From positions 63,630,199-63,694,198 of the forward strand of contig JAVIAB010000073.1 of NCBI GenBank assembly GCA_032433765.1: a DNA stretch of 64,000 nucleotides, written 5' to 3'. Origin of the DNA: Megaustenia siamemsis. Lineage: Eukaryota; Mollusca; Gastropoda; Stylommatophora; Ariophantidae. The notes beneath the pieces were generated by a model. The model saw nothing but the letters and a program-made list of their open reading frames with translations. It had not been told where the DNA came from and searched no databases. Below, piece by piece: positions 10,263 through 22,000 of the stretch. How positions within the stretch are numbered: the stretch's first letter is position 1; every line of letters begins with the position of its first letter. The translations under genes and the position numbers were made by a program.

Positions 10263-12640
10263 CATTTGTCGCTTATCAAGAACATGTCCATAGGTTCTCA
10301 GATTCCCATATCAGCAAGTCCCAAAGTGTCCAGTGACTGATGACTCCAGTTCTGTGTTGGTTGATAAGTCCTCTTATTATTGAGTTATTAGCGGGTCATC
10401 ATCATTGCACTCTGAACATGTCTATAGGTGCTCAGATCTCCTCCTCAGCAAGTCTCAAAGTGTCCAGCGACTGACGACTCCAGTTCTGTGTTGGTTGATT
10501 AGTCTTCTTACACGCCCACTAAATTTCTCATTTCTGGCTGTGCCCATCTTAACTCACATCTCTTTCATCCGAAGGAGTGACGTGGACTCATGGTTATCGA
10601 AGTCCTGTATCCTTTCAACTTCCCGGAGGGCATTGATGATGTCCGCCCGATCCATTGGTTGACCGTACTCAACAATAGCGCAGCTAGCCAACCTGTCTGC
10701 CCTTTCATTTCCCCATACTCCAGCATGTCCTGGGATGTAGACAAAGGTGACCTTACATATTTTTGACTTCTGCAATGACTCTACCCATTGCCTATGTACA
10801 GATCCCGCCTCCACTTTTCATATCATGCTCATCAAATCACTCAGTATACAAGCGTGGGTGTAGTCTTGTGGCTCTAGCCAGATGAATACCTTGGTTACTG
10901 CCATAACCTCCATTGTCATGCTACTCGTGGTCATAAGGTATGCACCACTGTCTTCCTTGACTATTCTGCCTGCCGAGTGTGCTGTAAATGCCCATGCACT
11001 TCGTTGGTGTCGTATTACAGATCCATCTGTATAGATGACTGCATCTTTCTCATCAATGTTATCCCAGATGAGACCGTTGACCTCTGCATTGACCACAACT
11101 GAGTTCTGTTCCCTATATTTCCTGTCGAGTGTGACAATACACGAGAATGTTCCCTTGAATGACGTAGGCACCTGTATCCACTCCTTGCCAGTGTTGATGT
11201 TGGTAAGCTCACAGACCTGCTTGATGACATCTTCTGCCTGGCCCACCCATGATTTGCCTCTTTTTAACCTGACACCCTTCCCTGTTTCGAGCTCATGATG
11301 CAATGGATGCTCTTTATCTGCACTAATCTTCAGGTATGCTCGTGCTCTCCAGATCTTGATCCTATCATCCATGGTTGGAAAATTGAGAAGCTCATTGCTA
11401 CACAGGGAGTGTCCCTCGTACACCCCAAGATAATGCGCATAGCTTCATTCTGTATTTTCTCCAGCTTGTCAATTTGCGTCTTACTGACTGTAAGAACTGC
11501 CAGGGCATACTCGATTGGTGCAAGGACTAGTCCCTGGAACAGAAGTGTAAGTAGCCTCTGCTCAATGTTGGCAGCTGCCATGACCTTCAAGGCTGCTAAT
11601 CCTTTGCAGGATTTTGTTATCACATGGTCTCGAAAACACAGGCTGCGATCAAACTTAACTCCGAGGTACATCATCACCCTATCCCTGGTCACCTCATCAG
11701 CTCCCATTCGTACCACCGGTGTTTCCGTGTTAATGATATGATTGTTAAGTGAGAACCATGTAACTGATGCTTTATTAGGATTAACCAATGCACCTGATAC
11801 TCCACACCACAAAGAGATGCGATCGAGTTCGTCTTGCATTGTTAAGGCGATTTGACTTTTGTCTCTTCCCTGTCGATATACCAGAATATCATCAGCAAAA
11901 GTCATAGTTCTTCCCCTACCATCCAGCTGTTGTTCCGTGATCGTTATTGTGTACATGTTAAATAGAACTGGTGACAATGGTGAGCCTTGTTGCAGCCCTG
12001 GAAAAATGGATATTGGCTCGGATTACTAACTTTCACATTTGAGTATCACCTGCCTTTGAAATAGTGCTGCAGCGATCCATCTAATGAGGAAGGGGTGCAC
12101 CGCCAGTTTGAGGAGCATATGCATGAGATATTCAAATGGTACCCTGTTGTATGCATCCTCCAGATCTATAGCAGCAGTACATGTCTCCTCTCGTCTGTGG
12201 AAGCCTTCGAACATGTCATAGGCGAAGACTGCCACATTGAGCCATGTCTCTTTGTTATATCTATAACCTCTGAGTGTGGGTGGGAACGCGCGTTTCTGTT
12301 CAAGGTGACAGGTGAGGACACGGGCAACTATTTTCTCCAGTAGCTTGCCTGCGGTGTTCTGCACCGTGATGATTCTGTAGGCACTGATCTGAGATTGATC
12401 CTTGTTTTGCTTTGGTAGTGGTAGTAAGTAGCTGTGAAGCCACTTCTCCTTAATCTGGCCACTTTGAATGCTGGCATTAAACTCTTTGGCCAGTTTTTGC
12501 AAGTTGTCGTCAGCTAAATCGCCTATGTCGCCGTACTGAACACCATCTTGACCAGGAGCAGTGTTGTGTGACCTCTTAAGTGTTGTGCAAATGGTATCAG
12601 CTGTGATTGTGAGATTGTCTCAAGTCCTCTTATACACTCA
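10263..12640 (-). mobile_element. LINE family 4 (I/Nimbus-like) with RT and RNase H, leftward
   Basis: Reverse frames in order: 12026-12502 RT fingers (IKEKWLHSYLLPLPKQNKDQ, AYRIITVQNTAGKLLEK); 11330-11977 RT palm with TMTFADDILVYRQ, the catalytic Asp pair; 10818-11423 linker and RNase H start with DAVIYTDGSV; 10554-10814 RNase H end with VTFVYIPGHAGVWGNERAD. RNase H places it in the I group, which includes Nimbus of snails. A partial second copy of the 3' end lies at 10263-10375. Frame breaks near 11400, 12000 and 10815 make it inactive. The 3' end is (TGA)n-like at about 10397-10404. Confidence 0.85.
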
Positions 12641-12800
12641 CTAAGTTTCTCGTGCTCATCTTAACTCCGATCTCTTTCATCTGAAGGAGTGAAGTGGAGT
12701 CATAGTTGTTGAAGTCCTGTGCCCTTCCCTCATCTTGGAGGGCATTGATGTTGTGCATCCAATCCATTAGTTGACAGTCTTCAATGACAGCACACTTAAA
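12600..12800 (-). mobile_element. Additional 3' fragment of LINE family 4
   Basis: The text CTCCGATCTCTTTCATCTGAAGGAG and TTGGAGGGCATTGATGTTGTG repeats the 3' RNase H end seen at about 10550-10660, in the same orientation. It adjoins the 5' truncation of the larger copy. Independent truncated insertion or tandem arrangement; cannot be decided. Confidence 0.6.
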
Positions 12801-12991
12801 TGTGTGTTAATGCTAATGAGATGGTCTGAAGATATATATCAAGACTTGAAAGAATTGAATATATATAAAAGATATATTAAAAACATAAGGAATGTAACAA
12901 GTTAAATAATATATAATGGATTCGCAACCAGCCAGCATAAAAATCACTTTACAATTGTAGCATCAATCGTTTTTAGTCTACTTTACAGGAA

Positions 12992-13094
12992 GTGTTGGGC
13001 CATAAAGCGCAAATATCACAGTTCTACTACCAACCTCAACACAACACATCCTCACCCACTTAGCGTCCATTTAAGGACAGATGACGAAGAGGAC
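12992..13094 (+). repeat. Dispersed repeat, inverted partner of 17037-17142
   Basis: GTTGGGCCATAAAGCGCAAATAT, then CAACACAACACATCC and CCACTTAGCGTCC…GGACAGATGACGAAGAGG, match the reverse complement of 17037-17142. Non-coding, family unknown. The surroundings (12800-14050) hold no recognisable gene; the frame at 13406-13594 has no supporting motif. Confidence 0.6.
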
Positions 13095-14057
13095 AATCAA
13101 TTCCTTTAGTAGTCATTGGATGAACACCATAAAGAAAGAAGAGTTACTGAGGTCTAGTTCTCATTACACTCAGTCCTTCATATTTTAGCGTGTGGTTTTA
13201 TATTTTGTATATCATATACAGTTAAAGTATTTACTTCCCCTATTGTTTACCATTTTCCTCTCTGTGGTTGTTCCCACAATATGCCATAGTCTTTGACACT
13301 TGAAATGGCAGAACCATTATTAGTCTGTCTTCTCATGGTACTCTAATTTGGCTAAACCTTTGTTTTGTCTTTCTGACTGTATATTCTTTGAATGCTTGAT
13401 ATCCATTGTTTTTCTTCTTATTTCTCTCTGAGTCTTTATTGTATCTTGAGTTTTCAGCCTTGATTGAGGTTTGTTCTCCTTTTCTAAGGTATCAAAGAGA
13501 CAACCTCAAAGCAGAACTACGAAACATGAGTGCAAATAAATGCTGCTTTGCAAGAATGTCAAGGGAAGTTAAAGGTTTAAGAAACAGTCTCTAACAACTG
13601 CATGCTGAAAATGGAATACACTGGACTGCAATGTGCATGATTTCTTGGATGACATAAAATAAAACTTGGTGTATATTTCAGTGTGGCAGGTTTACACTTG
13701 TGCACAGTTAAGAGTGTCTCACACTATTCGTGGGGGTTTAATCACAGTGGAAGCTAAATCAAAAGTGGATAATTTGTGACAGATAAATGGAAGGTAAATG
13801 TGTAGATTTAATCACACAGATGGGAAAACATAATTGTTGATAAAGAAATTACCAAGGGTCCAACGGAAACATCTTTTTTCAAAACGGCAATTTCTGTTGT
13901 CAAGATTGAACTTTCAGCAGTGAACTTTAGCTATAGGAATGTTAAATGCTAAAATGACTATATCGGCTGTATAAAATTTCAATGTTCACTGGAACACTAT
14001 ATCACGCATTTAAGCTTGTTGCTACCAAATTAGTTCAACCACTGATTGCCACATCTG

Positions 14058-14830
14058 ACCCCTGTACAAGACGATTTCATACACCTTATGCATCTTGATA
14101 ACAGCTTTATCCAGGCAACATAGACTGCAAGGAACATTACAGGTTAAAGATGTAGTGCAATCTGTTACTTCACAGATCTGCAGTTATACTAGTTTCAGTT
14201 TGACATAGACAAGTGCTCTTACCCTATCATCAATGGAGACACATGATATATGACATGGCTGATGAGTCAAAATTCTCTCTGCAAGGCAATGATGGACATT
14301 GTTTGGTGTATATGTGTCAAGAAGAATGTTTTGCTGACAATTGTATGCTACAGAGAAATGGTATGAGAGGAGGTGGTGTAATGGTTTGGGGCAGAATTTC
14401 TTTTGTAGCCATAATGAACCTTAACATCATTAATGGCAACCGATGAGTGCTGAATACAAAGATAATTCCATCACACCAAATGTAGAGTCTTTCCTCTGTG
14501 CAAATGAAAAAAGCATGATATTGCAGCAAGACAATGTTCACCATATGGTCATGGACCGTTTTCAGTAACAATATATTGTCTTACTTATATTGCCTGTTAT
14601 TTCCCTGGACCTTTCTCCCATTGAGGGATGTACTTGAGTGAAAGCTGTGAAGAAGAAAAACTCATTCTGAAAACCACCATCAGTTAGCACAAGTGTCACA
14701 CGAAGAATGGAATAACATGCCTCTATGACTGATCCAATATCTCTTTGGCTGTATGAGAAGGTGCTGTCAAGCAGTGATAACAGTTCAAGGTAGACATACA
14801 AAATATTGAGGAGCAAGATTTCATAATTTT
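14058..14830 (+). pseudogene. Decayed Tc1-like transposase
   Basis: Traces run in order across shifting frames: LTPVQDDFIHLMHLDNSF near 14058 (the Tc1 helix-turn-helix linker), ADESKFSLQGNDG near 14255 (first catalytic Asp region), GGGVMVWGRISF near 14370, a degraded QQDN-like stretch near 14520, and EEWNNMPL with GCMRRCCQAVI near 14700-14790 (C-terminus). These are standard Tc1 blocks. Several stops and frame changes show long-term decay. Terminal repeats were not identified. Confidence 0.75.
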
Positions 14831-15007
14831 AGATGTTTTTATCTTTCTTTCATGACACTTTCACAAAAATCAAAGTGATTACTTGCTCTATTATCCAATA
14901 TTCAACCGTGTTGTGCACCAAGTTTTATTTCATTTTGTCCAAGAGATCACAACTAGTTACATATTGTACATGAACTTTATTATGTAAGTATATGTGGCGC
15001 TATTCAA

Positions 15008-16372
15008 GTTACAACTACCTTGGACATACTATAACCAGTGATGGAAAATGTACAACTGAAATAAAAAAAAAATAGGAATGGCAAAAAGTAATTTTAATGT
15101 CATGAAAAATATACTAAAATCAAAACAAATAACACCAGGGCTAAAACTAAGAATAGCAAAATGTTATATCTTCTCAACATTCATATATGGTGCAGAAACA
15201 TGGACATTTAGATAAGAAAACAGAACAGAGAATTGAAGCCTTTGAAATGAGGAGATATATATAGAAGAATAGGTAGAATTGGATGGAAAGAAAAGAAAAC
15301 AAATGATGAAGTCTTAAAACAACTAAACATGAAAAGAGAACTACTAAACACAATTCAAACAAGACAAATGTGATTTTTCTATCTATCTATCTATTGACCG
15401 TAGCCAACCCATAGGGCGTAGACCAAGATACTCCTTCTCTTATCTGAATTTTTGTTCTAGCAGTTTTCAATTCTTTTTAAAGATATTTTATCAAATCTCT
15501 CCATTTGTCTCTGTTCTGTGCAAGCAGCTCTATCTCATTGAGGGAGCCGAACCTGCTGCTCTTGCCTCTCTCATCAATGTTCTTCTCAGATAAAGTGATC
15601 GATCTCTTCCATTGGTTTGTTTTCTATTTATATTTTGTCGTCTGTTGGAATTAAGCTTTTCATGACTTTAGTCTTTTCATGATTGATCTCAAACCCAATT
15701 TTGCTGGCTATTGGGCAAAGTTCATTTGTGTTTTCCTGCATCGTTTTTATCTGACTGCTGATGAGAACTATGTCATCAGCAAAGTCGAGGTCCTCCAAAT
15801 GTTCTCCTTGAATCCATTCGATGCCTTTATTACCAGTGCAGCATTTCTTCATTATGAAGTCCATAACAACTGCAAATAACAAGGGCGATAAAATACATCC
15901 TTGTTTAACCCCAGTTTCTATTGGGAAACATTCGCTCAGTCCTTCCTCTGTTCAAACTGTGCATGTGTAACCATCATACATGTCTTTAATAATATTTATG
16001 ATTTTTTATGGTAAGCCATATTGCTTCAGAATTTTTCACAAAGAATCTCGATGAATACTGTCAAATTAATTTTTTAAGTCGATGAAGTTAAGTACAAAAG
16101 GTTTTTGCTTTTCAATGTGTTCCTCCAATATAAGTCGTAGAGTAAAAATGTGATTTTTGGGTCATATTAAAAGACAACAGCCTACTAAAAGTAATCTTGG
16201 AGGGGAAAATACAAGGTAAAAGAGGCTGAGGCGGACCAAGACTAACAGGGATGAGTAACATCAAAAGATGGACAAATCAGACGACACCATCAAAGCTAGA
16301 GACAGAGCAGAATGGCGCTCCATGGTAGCTAAACTTTGTTCGCTGAGATGGCACTCGATGATGATGGTGATT
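15008..16372 (+). mobile_element. LINE family 2, rightward 3' part, split by a family 1 insertion
   Basis: 15008-15378 and 16146-16372 form one LINE: SYNYLGHTITSDGKCTTEI coding near 15010-15060, then the thumb (IGRIGWKEKKT near 15270), and after the interruption GHIKRQQPTK-like and RADQD-like stretches, ending in GATGATGGTGA near 16355. The interrupting element (15379-16145) is flanked by AAATGTGATTTTT on both sides. The small indels make it non-coding. Confidence 0.85.
15379..16145 (-). mobile_element. LINE family 1 inserted in family 2, with 13-bp target duplication
   Basis: Begins (reverse 3' end) with CTATCTATCTATCTATTG and TAGCCAACCCATAGGGCGTAG, the (TAGA)n-tailed end of family 1. The reverse frame 15628-15882 includes HLEDLDFADDIVLISSQIKT, the RT catalytic block. 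The target duplication AAATGTGATTTTT lies at 15366-15378 and 16146-16158. A large internal deletion relative to the copy at 33954 removes most of the thumb region. Confidence 0.88.
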
Positions 16373-16422
16373 CAAGTTAGTTATGTTCTGTTTCATGAGT
16401 AATGCTTGCTCTGTTACCATTG

Positions 16423-16491
16423 TTGTAGACCAAGTGATTTGTTCTCTTATACTAGTACGTAGACTAAGTGATTTGTTCTCTTATACTAGTA
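16423..16491 (+). repeat. 34-bp tandem duplication
   Basis: GTAGAC(C/T)AAGTGATTTG, continuing TTCTCTTATACTAGTAC, occurs twice in direct succession. Likely replication slippage or local duplication. The rest of 16373-17036 has no gene. Confidence 0.75.
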
Positions 16492-17036
16492 CCTGAATCT
16501 ATCCAGTAATATATGAATCATGAACTTTCTTTGAAAAAAGAATCAAGTAAAGTATTACATAGTAAAAATCACCCTTGATAAAAACATAACTTATCTTTGC
16601 ACTTTCACACTCTTTTCTGAAACATAGTTCTATATCTGCTTTACATATATCAACTTTTATGTAAGTGTCACTTTTGCACAGTTAAGAGTTTTAATTTAAC
16701 TACTCAAAAACTTTATAAAAAAAATATTTACTAGGGTTGCCTGGAGTTCTGTGATGGCAATTCTAAATCAATGACAAAAATGAAGTGTATACATGATAAC
16801 ATGAAATATTATCTCCTGTCAAATTTTAACCAGTTTGACTCACAGAACCATTTGTTAAATGTTATTTAATTTAATTAACTGATTTGCATAGTGCTCTACT
16901 ATCAAACATATTCTTGTTACAAATTGTTTTGGTGCTTAGTATATGAATTACCTATACCTTTAGTAGTGTTTTAGTATGCTTGCTTGCATTCGCCCGATGA
17001 CTAAAGTATTCTAGAGTATTCGTAGACTGTAGAATT

Positions 17037-17370
17037 CCTCTTCGTCATCTGTCCTTAAAAGGACGTTAAGTGGGCGTGTCTGCGTTGTGTTGTAGTTTGC
17101 AGTATAACTGTTATATTTGCGCCTTTCGGCCCAACACATCCGATTTCAGCATGACATTTTTGAGTACTGGGTTGTCTTCCTTCTTTGATCCCTGCTCGCT
17201 TGGCCAGACTAGACAGGTTAGTCTGTTACTGGAGGCACCGCAGAAAGGTGGAGCAGGATCTGGATGGTTTTGGTTCACCGATCCTGGCGCAAGCCATCAG
17301 CTGTGGGTTGCTGACAACTTCCAGCTCTGGTGCTGGGAGGCGCGCCTTCACCTCCGTGTTTTAGTATAAA
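17037..17370 (-). repeat. Dispersed repeat (shared with 12992-13094 and 6640-6780)
   Basis: Reverse-complement similarity joins 17037-17142 to 12992-13094 and 17205-17345 to 6640-6780, so one repeat family of at least 330 bp is present in three places. It is richer in G+C than the surroundings. A 99-codon frame crosses it but lacks any recognised motif, so I treat it as non-coding. Confidence 0.55.
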
Positions 17371-17409
17371 ATTATTCAGTCATATATCGAAAACTGCTAG
17401 AATACAAAT

Positions 17410-17482
17410 TTATATAAGAGGAGTATCTGGGTCTATGCCCTATGGGCCGGCTACGGCTTGAAAGGTCAATAGATAGATAGAT
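17410..17482 (+). mobile_element. Family 1-type 3' tail with (GATA)n
   Basis: GAGTATCTGGGTCTATGCCCT, then GGGCCGGCTACGGCTTGAAAGG and TCAATAGATAGATAGATA form the 3' end of a (TAGA)n-tailed retroelement, very strongly 5'-truncated. It ends 42 bp before the ift56 exon acceptor. Confidence 0.7.
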
Positions 17483-17524
17483 ATCGTTCTAGTGTTACAG
17501 ATGCTTTTAAATTTATTTTTTCAG

Positions 17525-17617
17525 TTTAGCAGGAATTCTGGGAAAGGAAATGAGGAAACAGATATGTGGATAGCCTACTGTGCATTTCATCTTGGAGACT
17601 ACAAGCGTGCTTTGGAG
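17525..17617 (+). CDS. ift56: IFT56/TTC26 exon (31 codons, TPR region)
   Basis: This 93-nt exon is open throughout, preceded by a T-rich acceptor ending CAG at 17522-17524 and followed by a GTTAGT donor at 17618. Both introns are phase 0. The peptide contains MWIAYCAFHLGDYKRALE, a canonical TPR helix pair that is among the best conserved parts of IFT56. The upstream intron is about 11.5 kb and full of transposon remains. The downstream intron, about 22.8 kb, holds the integrated Polinton-like element. Confidence 0.9.
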
Positions 17618-17858
17618 GTTAGTACCATGTGACATGGACACAATTCTTCTTCCTACAAATGTTGATCTTTAATTATTGCTTTATAGGTATTTTGGCTTGT
17701 TCTATGAAACTCTGGCTAAAAGGCTTTACTTGCATTGGCTGCTTCTAATACAATCTTAACTTCCAAGGTGTAGCTTAAAAACACAATTTTTAGCATGTTT
17801 CAATCAAGTGCACATTTCCTTATAATGGACAGTGTTTGAGGGTAGCTATTATCACCGG

Positions 17859-18297
17859 GGCCTCATTATGAGGGAAGTAAAGAATAGTTACACTGTGACC
17901 TTCCAGGCATGTCGTAAGAGGCGACTAAGGAGGGTGATCAATGGCTTGACAAGCTGTCATTGTAAAAAGTATTGTTATGGAAACAGTGCCATAAATTTTA
18001 GAGGCAGTGATCTCTGCAATATGTGCCATTTTGGCATGCAAGGTTTCTGTTTTTGAGGTTGTGGTTCTGCCCTATGTCTTCAGTTCGAAAGGACAATAGA
18101 TATATTATCAATCAACATTCTTATTTGTTGCTTCCATGTTCTCTTATCTGTCCATATTTATTGTCTTTTCTGACTATATGCAAGTAATATAATTTATGGT
18201 GAAGATCTGTCACTTGAAAATGTCCGATGTCATGCTACCCAGATCTATATGGCAGGACAGATTTTAACACTGAAGCTTAATACATGGAAAAATAAAA
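17859..18297 (+). repeat. Left arm of a 0.45-kb inverted duplication
   Basis: This stretch, from GGCCTCATTATGAGGGAAG to the words TACATGGAAAAATAAA, is nearly identical (I estimate above 95 percent) to the reverse complement of 37759-38225. The match includes a short retroelement tail (GGACAATAGATA near 18090-18105) and continues about 190 bp past that tail into sequence that should be unique, so it is a duplication of a locus and not two independent insertions of one repeat. Confidence 0.8.
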
Positions 18298-18409
18298 GAC
18301 CTACAAGTTCACTTCAATAGATTTTAACATCACAGGTATTACATACATACATTATAATGCAGCATAAAAATCAACATGAACAAATCAGAGGTTTGAATAT
18401 CACAAAAGA

Positions 18410-19048
18410 AGCAGCAGGCTGCCCCATCGGGCTACTGTGTGTGCGGTCGCCGTTGAGAGAGTGGCTCCCCAGCAGCCATTCCGCCATCGGACTACTGGTG
18501 AGTGGGTTGCCATTGAGAGAGTGGCTCCCCAGCAGCCGTTCCACCTGCCTCAGCAGCCCAGCTGATTTGTGCTGCTATCGGACTACTGGTGAGCGGGTCG
18601 CCATTGAGAGAGTGACTCCCCAGCAGCCGTTCCGCCATCGGACTACTGGTGAGTGGGTCGCCGTTGAGAGAGTGGCTCCCCAGCAGCCGTTCCACCTGCC
18701 TCAGCAGCCCAGCTGATTTGTGCTGCTATCGGACTACTGGTGAGCGGGTCGCCATTGAGAGAGTGGCTCCCCAGCAGCCGTTCCGCCATCGGACTACTGG
18801 TGAGTGGGTCGCCGTTGAGAGAGTGGCTCCCCAGCAGCCGTTCCACCTGCCTCAGCAGCCCAGCTGATTTGTGCTGCTATCGGACTACTGGTGAGCGGGT
18901 CGCCGTTGAGAGAGTGGCTCCCCAGCAGCCGTTCCACCATCGTACTGGTGAGTGGGTCGCCGTTGAGAGAGTGGCTCCCCAGCAGCCGTTCCCAGCTGAT
19001 TTGTGCTGCTATCGGACTGGGTTTTAGTGGGTAGCTATGGAGAGAGAA
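18410..19048. repeat. Left terminal inverted repeat with higher-order tandem repeats
   Basis: The outermost about 55 bases match the reverse complement of 33613-33668. The block from about 18449 to 19020 consists of two related units of about 60 and 91 bp that alternate to form a higher-order period of about 151 bp (for example, the same sequence starts at 18492 and 18643 on the reverse strand). Recurring words are GAGAGAGTGGCTCCCCAGCAGCC, GGACTACTGGTGAG and CAGCTGATTTGTGCTGCTATC, the first given here as a landmark only. The inner edge, GTGGGTAGCTATGGAGAGAGAA, is shared with the right end. The replication gene's ATG lies inside this shared edge. Confidence 0.85.
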
Positions 19049-22000
19049 ACATATTACAACGGTGCTTACCCACAGTCCGCGGTCATTTACGGTCTCTACC
19101 AGATCCGAGACCCAGACCCTGCCAATCTAGCGCCAATGCGTGACGGTGACTTAAACTGTGTCGCACAGCGACTGATTGAGCACTTTGAAGGCGCTCTTTG
19201 AGGCCAGGGCCTAACACCCACCAGAAGGCACAAAATATGGGAATGGAAAGAGCAAGTCCATGAGTGTGGTACCACGATCGACGATGTATCCAAACTCGAA
19301 AAGATCATCAAGCGAGCCATCATCTTGCAGGATATCGCAGGCGAGACTATCCACAACGGCGGTAAATATCAAAGAGAGCACCATCACATAGAACCCATCG
19401 TCCATAACGGCCATGCTTGGGGTAAGGACCTGCAATTCCCGCAAAGCAGGGAGGTTACTTCTATGAGGGTGACGTTTGGGAGGCCATCAGAGAAGCCACT
19501 CGGGGTGCACCAATCGCAGTCTAGCTCGCTATCCGGTCCTTCGGCGACAACCATGCTGCCTGACTTGTCACTATGAAGAAAAACGACTAGAGGCCGACCC
19601 CAGCAGGCATTCGCGATGATGTCCAAAAGGCTTGCGTGGAACGCGGGCATGGTGGGTTCTTGAATTCGATGGACTACGCCCTCAAGGATGTTGTCTGCGT
19701 CGACATGAAGGAATGCTACCCTGCCAGCTTTCTAGGCAAGGGCGAGGCGGCACCATGGTTCCAACGGTTTGGGCATCCCGGCCACCGCATGGCCAGGGTC
19801 AACATCAATGGTCCTCTCCCCATCGACATAGGAACGGGCTTTGCTAAGGTCGAGGAATGGGAGTGGGCTGATACTTGTCACCCGGTCATTCCAGCCTGGT
19901 ACGTAAGACATTTCGCGGAGAAGAGGTGGGCTCCGACGGCGCTTCTTGCCTTCTTTGAAGAGACTCGCTTACTTGTCCATCTTAGAGTCCGCGAGGCCCT
20001 GTCGGCATTCGAGAAGCAAGAGGAGGTCTGGCTGCTGGAAGGTTGCTGGAAAATTTACACAAGGAAGGAAGGCTGGCTGTAAAAGACTGACCCGAAGGCT
20101 AGTGACTGACCAGGGGGAGCTCGACTACCTGCTTCACGACACCATGCAGAGTGGCACTCTGGTCGGATCTCCAGGGAAGTGCCCTCTTGGTTGGATACTC
20201 ACCTACTATGATGGCAGTCAGCCTCAGTACACGCATTTGCATGCCAGTATACTGGCCTATGCTCATATCAACCTCGTGTCAATGCTGGCCAGATTTGAGC
20301 CCACAGAGGCTGTCCGGGTTGCTACTGACAGCCTATATATCCAGGAAATGGCGCTACATAAGCTCGAAGGAGTCGAGGCATATGCGCAGGAGTCATGGGA
20401 GATTTCATGGACACCCGTCTATGATAAAACCAATCCTAACTGTTACAAATGCCAATACATTCGGGATTGGCAACAATCTGACCGCCCATGCGCCAACTGT
20501 GGAACGAGCTGCAGAGTGATGACCCGTGTAATGCGTGTATGCCCGGCTCAGTGGCGCGATAAGGGCGAGCAGCTGAAAGCACCAAAGGAGCACGCCGCCT
20601 ACCTCCCCAAGCCTGAGTATATCAGCCAGTATGAGACTTACGTGTTGTCAGTTATGGAGAATAGCACGGCGCCTCGCTACAATGATCCACTGTCGAGGCA
20701 TCGATTCTGTTATCTGAATGGGGGCGACGGTGCAAGTAAAACAACGAGAGCGATTGAGCTTTTCCGTGAGAGAGATCCTATCGTGTTAACCCATAACCAT
20801 CGTCTGGCCAAGGAGATGCGGACCTGGGGTGTTAAAGCACAGACCTACCATAGCTTCTTCCATTGGTGCGGGACTAGACGAGCTAAGGCAACTGCAGAGG
20901 ACCTAGCAGTGTTGCAGAAAAAATACAAGAGGCCTATTACAGTTTTGACGGCAGGGGGGGATGGACCTCTACAGTGGAAGTTGCTGCTGTCTATAGGGGG
21001 TAAGGGGGAGGTTATAGAATTTGTCTCCTGAAAGATAGGGGAATCTCTTTATGTACCTGGTAGTAATCAGAAGGGTCCACAGATTGCAGATGTTGACTGG
21101 ACGCCTGATTGCATGGGCGAAAAATACATTCCTCTTGTCATAATATGGGATGAAGTCTGCACTGTGCCAAAGCCTATCCTTGAAACGTTCCTAGAGTGGC
21201 TCGATCAGCATGGGGTCCAGGTCACATGTTGTAGTGATCATGGCCAGCCGCCACCGATCGCTGGTGGGATGCCCCACGAACGGCTACGAGAAACCTGCGG
21301 CTACTACAAAGAAGTTACGGTTGATCACAGGGCAAAAGACAAGGAGCTGAAAGCTCTGAAAAAGTGTTTCCGGCTCCAGTCTGATGAGGTCCAGTGCATA
21401 GAGATGCGCAAGACTTTTCGAGACCGCCTCCCGTGGAATAGATTTGTTGAAGCTTGGACGCCAAGGGCCCTTATACTGGTCTCACGCATCAAGGTCCGCG
21501 ATTGATCACAGGAGCTCTTATTCCAGCGGCATAAGGAACAGTTCCAGGATGCCCCCATGCCTCTGTTGTATCATCCTATGGACAGCAGGAAGCAAAACAT
21601 CGAGGTCCTCATACCCGGAACGGAAAACAAGGAAGTTCTCGTTCTCAATGATGTTGTAGAAGTATCGATAGCTGCAGCTGAGGCTGCTATCACGACTGAC
21701 GATTGGCGCCTAGGTTATGCCTTGATGATCCATTCTAGCCAGGGTCTTACCATCTCTGACCCTCGGAAAGTATGGATCATCGATGATTGGCTTACGTGGT
21801 CCAACCTCGTGTATCTGGCCGTCTCCCAGGTAGAGTATATTCACCAGCTCAAATGGGTGAGGTGTCCGCCGGCGGAGGACAAAACAGATGTAATCGACTT
21901 AAAAGCGCAGTACCTCCCTGTGCGCGCAACAATTTCGAGGAAGCTCGTGGTTTATAAGTGTCAAGACCAGGTCAAAGGTCTGCTCGGGTTTGACTTAAAA

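Noticed and set aside
13406..13594. ORF of 62 codons as a possible exon
   Set aside because: No family resemblance and no splice support; surrounded by intronic sequence.
17070..17369. 99-codon ORF as a gene
   Set aside because: It lies within a dispersed repeat that occurs in three places; no protein motif.
18449..19020. Possible CRISPR-like array
   Set aside because: The units are contiguous minisatellite repeats without unique spacers, in animal DNA, inside transposon termini.
18357..19027. Long open frames on both strands across the tandem repeats
   Set aside because: The frames exist because the repeat periods happen to keep several frames open; the peptides are simple translations of the 60/91-bp units and no start context or domain supports them.
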